DNA of 53,943 nt, from assembly GCA_004295055.1 (NCBI GenBank), contig SHNJ01000034.1, forward strand, positions 1 to 53,943. Direction: 5' to 3'. The notes below the pieces were generated by a model. That model was not told the DNA's origin and ran no database searches. It saw only the letters and a list, made by a program, of their open reading frames with translations. The translations under genes were made by a program, and so were the position numbers. Positions 1 to 8,758 of the stretch are shown piece by piece (position 1 is the stretch's first letter; every line of letters begins with the position of its first letter). This DNA is from Alphaproteobacteria bacterium. GTDB taxonomy: Bacteria > Pseudomonadota > Alphaproteobacteria > SHNJ01.

Positions 1-613
1 TCGCGTATGCGAGATGGTAAAAGGCGTCAGCGACATGGGCATGGAAGCCTGCGTCACGCTGGGCATGTTGAATGAATCTCAAGCACAGCGCTTGGCCGAT
101 GCCGGATTGACCGCGTATAATCATAATTTGGATACTAGCCCCGAATTTTATGGCGAGATTATCACCACACGCGATTACCAAGAACGTCTGGATACGCTGG
201 CGCATGTACGCAAAGCGGGTGTGACGGTTTGTTGCGGCGGCATCATCGGCATGGGTGAAAAAATCACCGACCGCGCGCATATGTTGCAAATCTTGGCAAC
301 CATGAATCCACATCCGGAAAGCGTGCCGGTCAACGCGTTGGTTGCGGTCAAGGGCACGCCGCTGGAAAAACAAAAACAAGTCGATCCGATCGAATTGGTG
401 CGCATGATCGCGGTTGCGCGCATTTTGATGCCGCGCGCCCGTGTGCGTTTATCGGCAGGCCGTAGTGCATTATCGCGCGAAGCACAAATTTTGTGCATGA
501 TGGCCGGCGGCAATTCGATTTTCTATGGCGAAAAATTGCTGACCACCGCAAACAACGATGCGCTGGCCGATCAGGAATTGATCCGTGACGCGGGATTGAA
601 AGTCGCCGCGTAA
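1..613 (+). CDS. bioB: biotin synthase, C-terminal part (5' end outside window)
   Basis: Biotin synthase is a radical-SAM enzyme that inserts sulfur into dethiobiotin, the last step of biotin synthesis. The reading frame is open to the window's left edge, so the first ATG at 14 is internal. The visible part covers about the last 200 residues and closely follows the E. coli protein: the [12 protein letters not shown] segment, the TTRDYQERL motif, a glycine-rich GGIIGMGE strand, ESVPVNALV, the VRLSAGR motif with the conserved active-site Arg, and the [12 protein letters not shown] tail. The N-terminal CxxxCxxC iron-sulfur motif lies upstream of the window. A strong hairpin follows the stop codon. 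Nothing suggests truncation other than the window boundary. Confidence 0.95.
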   Translation, partial: RVCEMVKGVSDMGMEACVTLGMLNESQAQRLADAGLTAYNHNLDTSPEFYGEIITTRDYQERLDTLAHVRKAGVTVCCGGIIGMGEKITDRAHMLQILATMNPHPESVPVNALVAVKGTPLEKQKQVDPIELVRMIAVARILMPRARVRLSAGRSALSREAQILCMMAGGNSIFYGEKLLTTANNDALADQELIRDAGLKVAA

Positions 614-636
614 CGCACTACAAATATATAAATTTA

Positions 637-663
637 AAAGGCGGCCATTGATTGGCCGCCTTT
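637..663 (+). terminator. Rho-independent terminator after bioB
   Basis: Perfect 11-bp stem (637-647 pairs with 653-663, core GGCGGCCA/TGGCCGCC) with a 5-nt loop, starting 23 bp after the bioB stop. It is flanked by A- and T-rich tracts, so it may also act on transcripts from the opposite gene at 711. Confidence 0.85.
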
Positions 664-710
664 ATGTTTTCTCAACCGAACCTACCCCGAGTTGGGGTCT
701 GATGAAAAAT

Positions 711-1151
711 CTAATGCGCCTTGCGCCGTTTGCCGTGCGGTTTCAGTTCAACCACTTTCTGATCGGGCTTATGTTCCGGTTCCGGTGGTAATTCGGTACC
801 GGTGACGCGCGCAACTTCGCTGACCAGTTCCCGCAAATTGAACGGCTTGGACAGCAAGCAGGCTTTGGATTTCGGATAATCTTTATCTTGTTTTGCAACT
901 TGGGCAAAGCCGGATACAAACATGACCTTTACATCCGGATTATTTTTCCAGGCGAGTTTCGCCAATTTCATACCGTCAAGACCGGGCATGACGATGTCCG
1001 TCAACAATAAATCGTATTTCTTGCTTTTCAGTGCCTGTGCAGCTTCGTGACCATCGCTGACCGGCCAGACTTTGTGTCCGGCGTTTTCCAGCAGGCGGGT
1101 CATTACCGCACGCATCGGCATATCATCTTCCGCAATAATGATATTGGCCAT
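711..1151 (-). CDS. single-domain response regulator, CpdR-like
   Basis: A receiver domain (residues about 3-120) with the acidic pair Asp9/Asp10, the phospho-acceptor Asp52 in LLLTDIVMPGLDGM, a Ser/Thr switch region (VMFVSGF) and the Lys of LSKPFNLREL. The stretches LLTDIVMP, IKVMF-type strand and LSKPF(H/N)LR resemble alphaproteobacterial CpdR, the phospho-controlled adaptor that directs ClpXP proteolysis in the Caulobacter cell cycle. There is no output domain; a basic, Pro-rich tail of about 25 residues (ending KRRKAH) extends beyond the usual CpdR length of roughly 118 residues. The ATG follows a GGGAGAG ribosome-binding site. It is monocistronic with no kinase gene nearby. The CpdR assignment is from remembered family motifs; a generic CheY-like role remains possible. 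Confidence 0.75.
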   Translation of the reverse strand: MANIIIAEDDMPMRAVMTRLLENAGHKVWPVSDGHEAAQALKSKKYDLLLTDIVMPGLDGMKLAKLAWKNNPDVKVMFVSGFAQVAKQDKDYPKSKACLLSKPFNLRELVSEVARVTGTELPPEPEHKPDQKVVELKPHGKRRKAH

Positions 1152-1458
1152 GTTTATTTGCTCTCCCTTGTCTTACAGTGATCCTGGCTTTTGACAAAGA
1201 CGGGCAACCTAATTCGGTTATCCTTTAATCAGGATAAGGCGTGAATGGTTAACAAAGGGTTGTGAAAGCCGTTTTTTTATATTGCATACAGGCTCTGTGG
1301 CAATCCTAGAACAACCCATATTTTTTCATTATATTTCAAATAGTTATTATATTGTCTAGCAATAGCTTAACGATGGATCATGTTAAAAATGCCAAAATAC
1401 CGGCGGAATTTTAATGTGCCCGCGCTATACTATAGGAAATACCAGCAAAGCAACCGAG
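1152..1458. other. intergenic region with divergent promoters
   Basis: AT-rich spacer of about 300 bp between two divergent genes. It holds a short dyad (TTATCC at 1218-1223 facing GGATAA at 1232-1237) that could be a regulator site. I see no convincing small gene or RNA here. Confidence 0.4.
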
Positions 1459-2325
1459 ATGACCCTACCCTATTTATTGCAAAAACCGGCGGTTCAAGCC
1501 GTTCCCATCATTCTGACATCCCCCCATTCCGGCACCATCTATCCGCCCGAATTACTGGAATTATCGTGTCTGGAATTACAGGATTTGCGCAAATTGGAAG
1601 ATTGCTTTGTCGATGAATTATGGGAATTCGTCACCGCGCGCGGCGCCCCATTATTGGCGATGAATTATGCCCGCGCCTATATCGATGTTAATCGCGATGC
1701 GCTGGAACTGGATCCGAATATGTTTCGCGCGCCATTGCCGGTGCGCACAGTGCATGATTCCGGGCGGACCAGGGCCGGCTTTGGATCTATCCCAAAATTG
1801 GCAGGGCAAAATTTAGAAATTTATTCCGATAAACTGCCGTTTGTCGACGTGTTGCGCCGGATCGATTCGATTTACCGGCCATTCCATAATGCGCTGTCCG
1901 ACCTTATTACATCAATACAAAATCAATATGACAATTGTCTTTTATTAGACTGTCATTCCATGCCGAATATAGCGGCGCCAATCGATAATAATAACTACAC
2001 AGCTTTTGACATAGTATTAGGCGATAGGCATGGACGAAGCTGTAAATCCGACACATTGCAAATGATCGAAAGCGCATTTCTGAACGCTGGTTTTACGGTA
2101 AAACGCAACGATCCTTATGCCGGCGGATATATCACGCAAATATATGGCCAGCCGAACACCGGCATGGAAGCGGTGCAGATTGAAATCAATCGCCGTCTTT
2201 ATATGAATGAAGATGATTTCACCAAGAACGATTTATTCGATCAGACCCAGAAACGTTTGCACCATGTCTGGGATTATGTAATGCGGCAATTTGCGCAAGA
2301 CACACAGCTGATCGCCGCCGAATAG
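1459..2325 (+). CDS. N-formylglutamate amidohydrolase family protein
   Basis: Members of this zinc-dependent family hydrolyse N-formyl-L-glutamate (last step of one histidine degradation route) or related N-formyl amino acids. Family signatures seen: TSPHSG near the N-terminus, the LLDCHSMPN metal-site segment, the NDPYAGGYIT motif and the C-terminal QIEINRRLYMNE segment. The frame is open from 1414, but the ATG at 1459 begins the conserved region; no strong ribosome-binding site separates the choices, so the start is tentative. Length from 1459 is 288 residues, usual for the family. No other hut genes are nearby, so involvement in histidine degradation is not shown. Confidence 0.85.
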   Translation: MTLPYLLQKPAVQAVPIILTSPHSGTIYPPELLELSCLELQDLRKLEDCFVDELWEFVTARGAPLLAMNYARAYIDVNRDALELDPNMFRAPLPVRTVHDSGRTRAGFGSIPKLAGQNLEIYSDKLPFVDVLRRIDSIYRPFHNALSDLITSIQNQYDNCLLLDCHSMPNIAAPIDNNNYTAFDIVLGDRHGRSCKSDTLQMIESAFLNAGFTVKRNDPYAGGYITQIYGQPNTGMEAVQIEINRRLYMNEDDFTKNDLFDQTQKRLHHVWDYVMRQFAQDTQLIAAE

Positions 2326-2421
2326 ATACAAAGTCCAACGGTCATATATTATTAACCTTTGCGGCCCAAAATAGAATGATTGGCACGGAATTTGCCACAT
2401 TACCTATGGCAAAGGATCATA

Positions 2422-3237
2422 ATGAACGCGAAAAGCATCATATATTTTATTTCCTTGGGCCTGTTTTTGGGGACCATAATTACCGCTACGCCAGCGATGG
2501 CGGAAGTGTTAAGTACTTCTGAAAACAGCAAAATTTGCGCTTCGGCAATTGCCCACGAAGAAGTGGCGAGCCAAATTCCAAAGAATGTTTTAAAAGCTAT
2601 CGCGCATACAGAATCCGGCCGGTATGACAAAAAAAGCAAGGCATTTTCTGCCTGGCCATGGACAGTCAATACCGGCGGCAAAGGGTATTTCTTCGACACC
2701 AAGTTAGAGGCAGTAAATTTTGTGCGCGATCTGCAATCGAAAGGCGTGAAGTCGATCGATGTGGGTTGCATGCAAATCAATTTGCATCACCATAAAAACG
2801 CCTTCCAAAATCTGGATGAAGCGTTTGATCCAAGCACCAATGTGGCTTATGCGGCGGAATTTTTGACCAATTTGCATAATGACAGCAAATCCTGGTTAAA
2901 AGCGATTGGCGATTATCATTCCGCCACCCCATATTATCATGAAGAATATAAAAAACGCGTGCTGGCGAGATTGGATGACATCAACACCGGCAAGAAACTG
3001 GTTCAAGAAGTTAAAACTGCCGTATACCGGCCCAAGACCTATTACAGTTCCACCGCAGAATTGCGGCAAACGGTGCGGTTCACCGGCCTGACCATTGTCG
3101 AGGCCGATGCCAAACGCAAAGAAATGGTTATGAAAGCCTGGCAGGAACGCCAACGCAAATTATCGGCCAAATTACCCAAAGTATATCGCCCGATGCAAGT
3201 GGCCAGCGCCAAACCAGCTGGCAATTCCACCCGCTAA
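2422..3237 (+). CDS. secreted lytic transglycosylase (SLT family)
   Basis: Peptidoglycan lyase-like protein of 271 residues. The ATG at 2422 is preceded by AAAGGATC and begins a clear signal peptide ending near TPAMA (residue 27). The SLT domain (about 45-180) shows the catalytic Glu64 in HTESGR, the GCMQIN motif, NVAYAAEFL and GDYHSATP. The last ~90 residues are basic and rich in Lys/Arg/Pro with no recognised domain. It is paralogous to the transglycosylase at 36426 (same GCMQ, NVAYAA and YHAAT/YHSAT blocks). VirB1-type and PilT (R64-type) transglycosylases open the wall for secretion systems, and this gene lies only one gene from virD4, so a role in that machine is plausible but inferred. 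Confidence 0.85.
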   Translation: MNAKSIIYFISLGLFLGTIITATPAMAEVLSTSENSKICASAIAHEEVASQIPKNVLKAIAHTESGRYDKKSKAFSAWPWTVNTGGKGYFFDTKLEAVNFVRDLQSKGVKSIDVGCMQINLHHHKNAFQNLDEAFDPSTNVAYAAEFLTNLHNDSKSWLKAIGDYHSATPYYHEEYKKRVLARLDDINTGKKLVQEVKTAVYRPKTYYSSTAELRQTVRFTGLTIVEADAKRKEMVMKAWQERQRKLSAKLPKVYRPMQVASAKPAGNSTR

Positions 3238-3238
3238 A

Positions 3239-4270
3239 TTATTTTAAAACTTCATCCGCCCAAGCATAATCATGGCTGTATTTCATGCCCATAACGGTTT
3301 CGACCATGAATTGCGTTACTATGTGGCTCGCGAATAATTTGTGATATTGTTTCCAACCGGCTTCGGCGACAGCGCGGCGATGGGCATCGTCCGCTTTAAA
3401 TTGCATGATTTTTTTTCCAAGCTCGTCAAAATCGTTGAAAAACACGACTTGCGATTCATTGAAAAATTTGTCGAATCTGATGCCGCGCGGCTGAAACGTC
3501 AGCAAACCATTGCCCATCAAACCGGCGCATCGGTCGGAACAATATAAATACACATCATTCCGGCGGGATAAATTCAATCCCATGCGCGCCTTGTTTTGAA
3601 TAGTATCCAAGAATCTTCCACCCAGTAAATTCGGCGCGCCTAGCATGCCATAATAATCGATTTTTATATCGGGATAATTGGCCAATAAATGCTGAACCGC
3701 TACCACACGCGGATCGCTGTCCGATACCGCACCGCCGATACATTGAAACACGTCGAATTCCTGCCCGGTTTTTTCAAACACCCGGCCGGAATCTATGCCG
3801 ATATCGGTTGGATTCGGAATAAAACTGACAATATTCTTGGTTGTTTTAAACTGTTTCAATCCTTCGCCACCGGTCGTTATAAAAATCGCATCGGCGACAT
3901 CCATACGATCCTTGATGGCGGCAACATTGTTGGGCGTGAATAAAGGATCGAAATTATAAACGATAATTTTAGTGTTCTTATAATTGCGGCGTACTTCGGC
4001 CAGCGTATCGCTGCGAATAATATCGGCGTGTGCCAATAAAATAATATCGGGCAACAAATTATCGACTGCCTGCAAAAATTTTCTATTGGTCGCGCCCACG
4101 CCCATTTTTCGGCTGCCAAACGGATTCGAAGCGCGGGAAATATCGCGATCGCTGAAATCCCACACCAAATGATTGGCGCGGATCAAACCGCTTGTGATGC
4201 GGCGATCCGAGTTATAACACCATAGACCTAAGGATTTCTGGGCAAAATTGGCATCAAGAAGAATACGCAT
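3239..4270 (-). CDS. glycosyltransferase-like protein (GT-B fold, CgeB-like)
   Basis: A 343-residue soluble protein. The C-terminal half resembles the Glyco_trans_1_2 / CgeB-type domain: NARMGLNLSRR-like segment, a GLLTFQPRG strand, a FDELGKKI helix and the terminal RRAVAEAGW segment that in the family follows the nucleotide-sugar pocket. The N-terminal half has Rossmann-like strands (IILLAHAD, KIIVYNFDPLF). There is no signal peptide or membrane segment, so it is presumably cytoplasmic and might modify an envelope polymer or protein. It ends 2 bp from the convergent transglycosylase gene. Acceptor and sugar cannot be deduced. An inverted repeat lies in its upstream region. Confidence 0.6.
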   Translation of the reverse strand: MRILLDANFAQKSLGLWCYNSDRRITSGLIRANHLVWDFSDRDISRASNPFGSRKMGVGATNRKFLQAVDNLLPDIILLAHADIIRSDTLAEVRRNYKNTKIIVYNFDPLFTPNNVAAIKDRMDVADAIFITTGGEGLKQFKTTKNIVSFIPNPTDIGIDSGRVFEKTGQEFDVFQCIGGAVSDSDPRVVAVQHLLANYPDIKIDYYGMLGAPNLLGGRFLDTIQNKARMGLNLSRRNDVYLYCSDRCAGLMGNGLLTFQPRGIRFDKFFNESQVVFFNDFDELGKKIMQFKADDAHRRAVAEAGWKQYHKLFASHIVTQFMVETVMGMKYSHDYAWADEVLK

Positions 4271-4287
4271 GATACTGGATAGTCGTT

Positions 4288-4367
4288 AGTGGATAGTAGC
4301 TAGGAAGATCTTGCAAATATATAGACGAGAAAACCGATACAAGACAGGGAAATATTCCCTATCCACT
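4288..4367. repeat. intergenic inverted repeat downstream of virD4
   Basis: Arms AGTGGATAG (4288-4296) and CTATCCACT (4359-4367) enclose an inner palindrome AGGGAA-ATA-TTCCCT (4346-4360). Degenerate copies of GTGGATAGT/ACTACCCAC occur on both sides. The element fills the gap between the virD4 stop and the next start and may terminate or process the virD4 transcript. Confidence 0.5.
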
Positions 4368-4385
4368 GATCTCTAACACTACCCA

Positions 4386-6404
4386 CTATTGAGCCGCTTG
4401 TTCAATTTGTTCCTGCGGAATTTCAATATAGCCTTCTTCTTTCAGGCGTTTTTCCACCATCCATTGCGGCATTGGAGGCGCTGGCGGATATTTACCGCCA
4501 TTTTCCGGATTAACCAGGTGTTTGAACTTCGGATGTTTAAAATAATATGGCGTATCGCAAACAATCGGGAAACGCGAATAGTTTTGATATAACAGAACGT
4601 GCGTGCCTTTTGGCTGCGTCATAAAATCGTTGATACCGTATAGCGGCTGGTTTTTCCACGATACCGTCCGGTTGACCGCAAACGGGTTGGCGTTTTTCGA
4701 CAAGCCTTCGGTCCGGGAATCCGACCAATCGCGGGCGGTCATACCACCGATCATTTTGGAAAAACGGTCCGCGGTATTTTCGTTATTCAGCGGCAAGATA
4801 ATTTTCGCCGCAGTCGTCGAAATAATGGTTTCGGTCTGGTCTTTGCCATACACCGCCGCCACCTGGCCCAAATCCTGGCCAATCATCAAATAGCACACTT
4901 TCTGGCCGCGGCCGACCGCCGGACCGTCGATCAACGCCTGCAATTTAGGCATCTGCGGGAATTCGTCGAGAACGAACATCACCGGATATGGACCAACCGG
5001 TTCGCCATTGCGGGTGCGGCTGTTTGGACGGTGGGCCACCAAAAACGCCGACAAAGTTTCGACCAGCAAACCGGTAATAACACCCAAAGCCTTTGCGTCT
5101 TCCTGATTGACGCATAAATACAAAGTCAGCGGCTTCATTTTGCCGTCAACAGGATCTTTCATTCCGCGCACATCGAGGAAGGCAAAATCGCTTTTGCAAG
5201 TGCGTGCGCGCACGGCCGAGTTTTTAAAGATGTTCAAACCGGCATCCATGGTCGATAGAATCGATCCGCGTTCTTTATCCGGTGTGTTGGCCAATTGGGT
5301 CAATTCCAAAACGCATCGCGGCGCATAACCGTTATTGCGCGCTTCTTTTACCGCCATCAGCATATAATTTTTAATAGGATCGGCAAACAAAGCCGCGTTT
5401 GGATCTTCCTGGCGCAGACGTTCAATTTCATCCTGTGCCGCCAATGTCGCCTCGGTAATCCAATCAAGCAGCATCGGCAAGCAGGCTTCTTCGCCATACC
5501 ATTGTTCCGGAATGCCGTCATAATTGCCGGTTTCAGCCTTGGATACCAGAAAGTGAATGAAACCGGCCAAGGCGGCACGGCCCTTTTTGGTCCAGTGAGG
5601 ATCGGCATCGCCCTTTGGTTCTTCGATAATAACGTTAACCAACCGGTCGATATACAAGTCGCGGTTTGGACCCATCTCTGGAATTGATTTCGGCGATAAT
5701 GGATTCCAACGTGGATAAAAAACACCTTCTTCCGGACGATCCGAAGCCGCCCATTCCAGACGCAAACATGTGCTGAATTTCGAGCGATAACCCGACGTAA
5801 TATCCGCCAATTCCGGCTTAACGTCATTAATTACCATCGATACTTGATCGCAACTGAAAATGGTGGGAACAACGATACCGACCGTTTTACCGGTGCCGGG
5901 AGGCGCAACGCATAAAGCCGACAAGGTTTCGCTGAACATTAAAATCTTGCCCTCGAACATACCAAGGACCATGATCCAGCCGCTGAACAATCCCATTTCC
6001 TTGACGTCTTCCGCCCGCGCTTTACGCGCACCCCCAACGTGCATCGGGTTAAAGGTATAAGGGTTGGAACCGATTCCGGTAAACAGAACGGTCAGGAATA
6101 AAATGAATGGCATTAAAAAGCCAAGCGGTGGAAATGAATCCTGCGAGCTGACTGTAGCAACCCAATTGCGGTACTCGTTAAACCAAAATAATCCGCCGCC
6201 TGGGGCTGGGGCCAATAAGTTGCCAAAATAATCGTGCAACACCCAATGAACCATCCGTTTATTAAAACCCTGATTCACCATCATTTCGATAGGGTAACCC
6301 AATGGCAAAGTCACCAATAGCACGATAAACGCCCACAGGACGCTCAACTGCACCCAACGGACGGCTTTATCCTTTTCGGTTTGATAAATTCTGGACTGGC
6401 TCAC
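4386..6404 (-). CDS. virD4: type IV secretion coupling protein VirD4/TraG
   Basis: The coupling ATPase recruits substrates to a type IV secretion channel at the inner membrane. The 672-residue protein has two N-terminal membrane segments (about 17-39 and 94-112), a Walker A motif APPGTGKT (167-174) and a Walker B strand VMFVLDEFPQM, with the family segment NDVKPEL after the first ATPase strand and LMIGQDLGQ after Walker B. The start is GTG at 6404, preceded by AAAGGA at a good distance; the overlapping ATG is out of frame. It lies at the left end of the virB/pil cluster, after virB11, separated by a divergent ATPase gene. The acidic/glutamine-rich C-terminal tail (about 30 residues) has no clear domain. 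A conjugative role is possible, but no relaxase is visible. Confidence 0.95.
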   Translation of the reverse strand: MSQSRIYQTEKDKAVRWVQLSVLWAFIVLLVTLPLGYPIEMMVNQGFNKRMVHWVLHDYFGNLLAPAPGGGLFWFNEYRNWVATVSSQDSFPPLGFLMPFILFLTVLFTGIGSNPYTFNPMHVGGARKARAEDVKEMGLFSGWIMVLGMFEGKILMFSETLSALCVAPPGTGKTVGIVVPTIFSCDQVSMVINDVKPELADITSGYRSKFSTCLRLEWAASDRPEEGVFYPRWNPLSPKSIPEMGPNRDLYIDRLVNVIIEEPKGDADPHWTKKGRAALAGFIHFLVSKAETGNYDGIPEQWYGEEACLPMLLDWITEATLAAQDEIERLRQEDPNAALFADPIKNYMLMAVKEARNNGYAPRCVLELTQLANTPDKERGSILSTMDAGLNIFKNSAVRARTCKSDFAFLDVRGMKDPVDGKMKPLTLYLCVNQEDAKALGVITGLLVETLSAFLVAHRPNSRTRNGEPVGPYPVMFVLDEFPQMPKLQALIDGPAVGRGQKVCYLMIGQDLGQVAAVYGKDQTETIISTTAAKIILPLNNENTADRFSKMIGGMTARDWSDSRTEGLSKNANPFAVNRTVSWKNQPLYGINDFMTQPKGTHVLLYQNYSRFPIVCDTPYYFKHPKFKHLVNPENGGKYPPAPPMPQWMVEKRLKEEGYIEIPQEQIEQAAQ

Positions 6405-6420
6405 ATTAATTCCTTTGTAT

Positions 6421-6578
6421 CAAAACCCTTACTTACATCTAAACCCTTATTTATAAAGGATTATTTACGAGGGTATATAGTACCATATCCTTATAAAAAA
6501 TTCTTAAACCAAATACGTAAAAAAGTAAACAAAAATTTATGATATTCCAGTATCTTAGCTTTTATATAGGATGTTCCA
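6421..6578. promoter_or_regulatory. divergent promoter region between virD4 and the GspE-type ATPase
   Basis: Very AT-rich 174-bp gap between divergent genes. It contains a direct repeat AAACCCTTA at 6423-6431 and 6441-6449 (18-bp period), which would place both copies on nearly the same side of the helix. This is a possible regulator site; no experimental support. Confidence 0.35.
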
Positions 6579-7739
6579 ATGTTTCTTGAAGGTTTCGAGA
6601 CCGCCAAAGATTACCTCGATAATTTTATCGACCGCGCTTTGAAGGGCCGGGTTTCCGATATCCATATGGAAAATCGGGGGGCCGAAGGCATTATGCGCGT
6701 GCGCATCGAAGGTGAAATGCGCGAATGGGCGCGTTTTCCGCTCGACCGGATGTCGCTGTTAATTCGCCGGATTAAATTTATCAGCGGACTTGACCCGGAA
6801 CATAGCGGCCGCACCGGCGAAGGAAGATTCGAATTCGATCTGAACGGCCAAAAAATCGTTATGCGTTTAAGCGTTCTGCCGACACAAGGGTCGGACGATT
6901 TGGTTATCCGTATTTTGGGATCCGCGCCAGATATATTTGGATTAAAACAATTAAATTTTGACGACACTATTCGCGAAGGGTTGGAATTTTGCGTCCATAA
7001 ATCGATGGGTTTGATTTTGGTCACCGGCCCAACAGGTTCCGGTAAAACATCGACCCTGTATGCCGCAATTCAAGAAATCAACGACGGCAGCAGAAAAATC
7101 ATCACTGTCGAAGATCCGATTGAATATAAGGTCCAGGGCCTTAGCCAGATTAAAATGGACCCCAGATACAATGTTACTTATGCCAATGTATTGCGCGGCG
7201 TATTGCGGCACGATCCAGATGTGATTCTGATTGGCGAGTGCCGTGAATTGGAAGCTGCCGAAATTGCCGTCGAAGCCAGCATGACCGGCCATTTGGTGTT
7301 GACCACATTGCACACCAATAACGCCGTATCCAGTATTTTACGGATGATCAATTTGGGCGTGCAAGAGATTGATGTTAGCAACAGCCTTACGGCTGCTTAT
7401 GCGCAACGCCTGATCCGAAAATTATGCGACGATTGCAAAAAAGAAACCCCAGTGCCAGAAGCCTTAAAAATTGCACTTGGTGGCAAAGCGCCAAAACATA
7501 TTTATACGCCTGGAACCTGCGATGCGTGCGGTCACACCGGGTTTAAAGGCCGGATGCCGGTTGGAGAATTATTGATTATCGATGACGATGTGCGCGATGT
7601 GATTATCGCCCAACCGAATTTAAGTTCGCTGAATAAAGTCGCCAAGCAAAAAAACATGCGCACCATGTTGGAATACGGACTGCAATTAGTGGCTAAGGGC
7701 GAGTTGGATTATATGGATGTCCTGCATTCGGTAACGTAA
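6579..7739 (+). CDS. GspE/PilB-type secretion/pilus ATPase (short form)
   Basis: A 386-residue ATPase of the GspE/PilB family that powers pseudopilus or pilus extension. It begins directly with the N2 domain (SDIHMENR, RIKFISGLDPEHSGR, GRFEF) and lacks an N1/MshEN domain. Walker A is GPTGSGKT (150-157), the Asp box is TVEDPIEY, the Walker B region reads DPDVILIGECRE and the His box LTTLHTNNAV. A zinc-binding tetracysteine (Cys283, 286, 314, 317) argues for PilB/GspE rather than retraction ATPase PilT. The Walker B segment has Cys-Arg-Glu where most family members have (I/M)RD. It stands alone on the plus strand inside the cluster, back to back with virD4 and convergent with virB11 (no gap), so it has its own promoter. 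It could be a second motor for the pilus-like part. Confidence 0.88.
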   Translation: MFLEGFETAKDYLDNFIDRALKGRVSDIHMENRGAEGIMRVRIEGEMREWARFPLDRMSLLIRRIKFISGLDPEHSGRTGEGRFEFDLNGQKIVMRLSVLPTQGSDDLVIRILGSAPDIFGLKQLNFDDTIREGLEFCVHKSMGLILVTGPTGSGKTSTLYAAIQEINDGSRKIITVEDPIEYKVQGLSQIKMDPRYNVTYANVLRGVLRHDPDVILIGECRELEAAEIAVEASMTGHLVLTTLHTNNAVSSILRMINLGVQEIDVSNSLTAAYAQRLIRKLCDDCKKETPVPEALKIALGGKAPKHIYTPGTCDACGHTGFKGRMPVGELLIIDDDVRDVIIAQPNLSSLNKVAKQKNMRTMLEYGLQLVAKGELDYMDVLHSVT

Positions 7740-8750
7740 TTACCGCAATACATCCCGCAAGACATCTTCGACCATATCGGGCACTTCGACGCCGGTAATA
7801 ATCCGCTGGCCGGACGAACGGTCGATTTGCACAATACGGCCAAAGGCCATCGAGATGATCTCAATCGCCGCCTTGGGATCCAGATTAATATCGTTTTGGG
7901 TCAGGTTCTGCCAGAATGCCTTGATTGCCATTTGCGGGGAATCCGCGTGAATGGTCGCGAAGAAATTCGAATGGCCTGTGGTCATCAAACGATAAATGCT
8001 TTTTACGTTGCCGACCGAAATCTCGCCGCAAATAATCGCATCCGGCGTCAAACGCACCACCGAATCCAAAATATGCGAATAGCTGACTTGGTTAGCGCTG
8101 GAAGTCCGCGAGATAATCAAATGCACCCGGTTGACGTGCGGCAACAATACCTCGCGCGTGTCTTCCACCGTGATAATGCGGCGGTTTTTTGGAATGAATT
8201 CCACCAAAGCATTTAAAAATGTAGTCTTACCGGTTGCTGTTGCACCGCTGATTAACACCGCTTCGCCATGTTCGACCGCACCAATCAAATCTTCGTATGG
8301 CGTTTCCGCATATTTGCGGCGCTTCACCGCATGGTCGGGCAAATCCGACAACTCCTCGCCGGGACGCAACATATAATCGGCCAGAGAAAATTTCTTTTCT
8401 TTCTTAAAACAACGGATACAAATCGCCATGCCATGCGTATCGGCGATTTCATAACGCACGTTTGGGCCAATGATGGCTTGAAAACGGTGGCCGCCCGGCA
8501 ATGTCGCCGCCAAAATCGGTACGCGGTCACGGTCAAAATCCTGTTCGGTAATATTGGCCAATAACCGGCAAAGCGAAAGTATGTATTTATAGGTTATTTC
8601 CGGCGCCTGTTCCGATTCCCAGCCCTGCCCGGTTTTTGTCCAGACCTCGTTAGGGCGATTGATCGCAACTTCCTCGATGCCAGGACGCTCGTAGTAAAGC
8701 GATAAAGGCTTTAAGGCTTGATGTAAAAGTTCATTGCCTAAACCGGTCAT
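7740..8750 (-). CDS. virB11: type IV secretion ATPase VirB11
   Basis: A hexameric traffic ATPase at the cytoplasmic side of the type IV secretion channel. The 336-residue protein shows the VirB11 N-terminal domain (about 1-140; EEVAINRP, PGGHRFQAI, ICIRCFKK) and a RecA-like domain with Walker A GATATGKT (169-176), TVEDTREVLLPH, a Walker B region RLTPDAIICGEI and the His box TGHSNFFATIHADS. These are VirB11 rather than GspE features: there is no tetracysteine. It starts 8 bp after the virB10 stop, so the two are almost certainly co-transcribed. Confidence 0.95.
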   Translation of the reverse strand: MTGLGNELLHQALKPLSLYYERPGIEEVAINRPNEVWTKTGQGWESEQAPEITYKYILSLCRLLANITEQDFDRDRVPILAATLPGGHRFQAIIGPNVRYEIADTHGMAICIRCFKKEKKFSLADYMLRPGEELSDLPDHAVKRRKYAETPYEDLIGAVEHGEAVLISGATATGKTTFLNALVEFIPKNRRIITVEDTREVLLPHVNRVHLIISRTSSANQVSYSHILDSVVRLTPDAIICGEISVGNVKSIYRLMTTGHSNFFATIHADSPQMAIKAFWQNLTQNDINLDPKAAIEIISMAFGRIVQIDRSSGQRIITGVEVPDMVEDVLRDVLR

Positions 8751-8758
8751 AAATCACG

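Noticed and set aside
6579-7739. Retraction ATPase PilT
   Set aside because: It has a zinc tetracysteine and extended C-terminal region typical of PilB/GspE.
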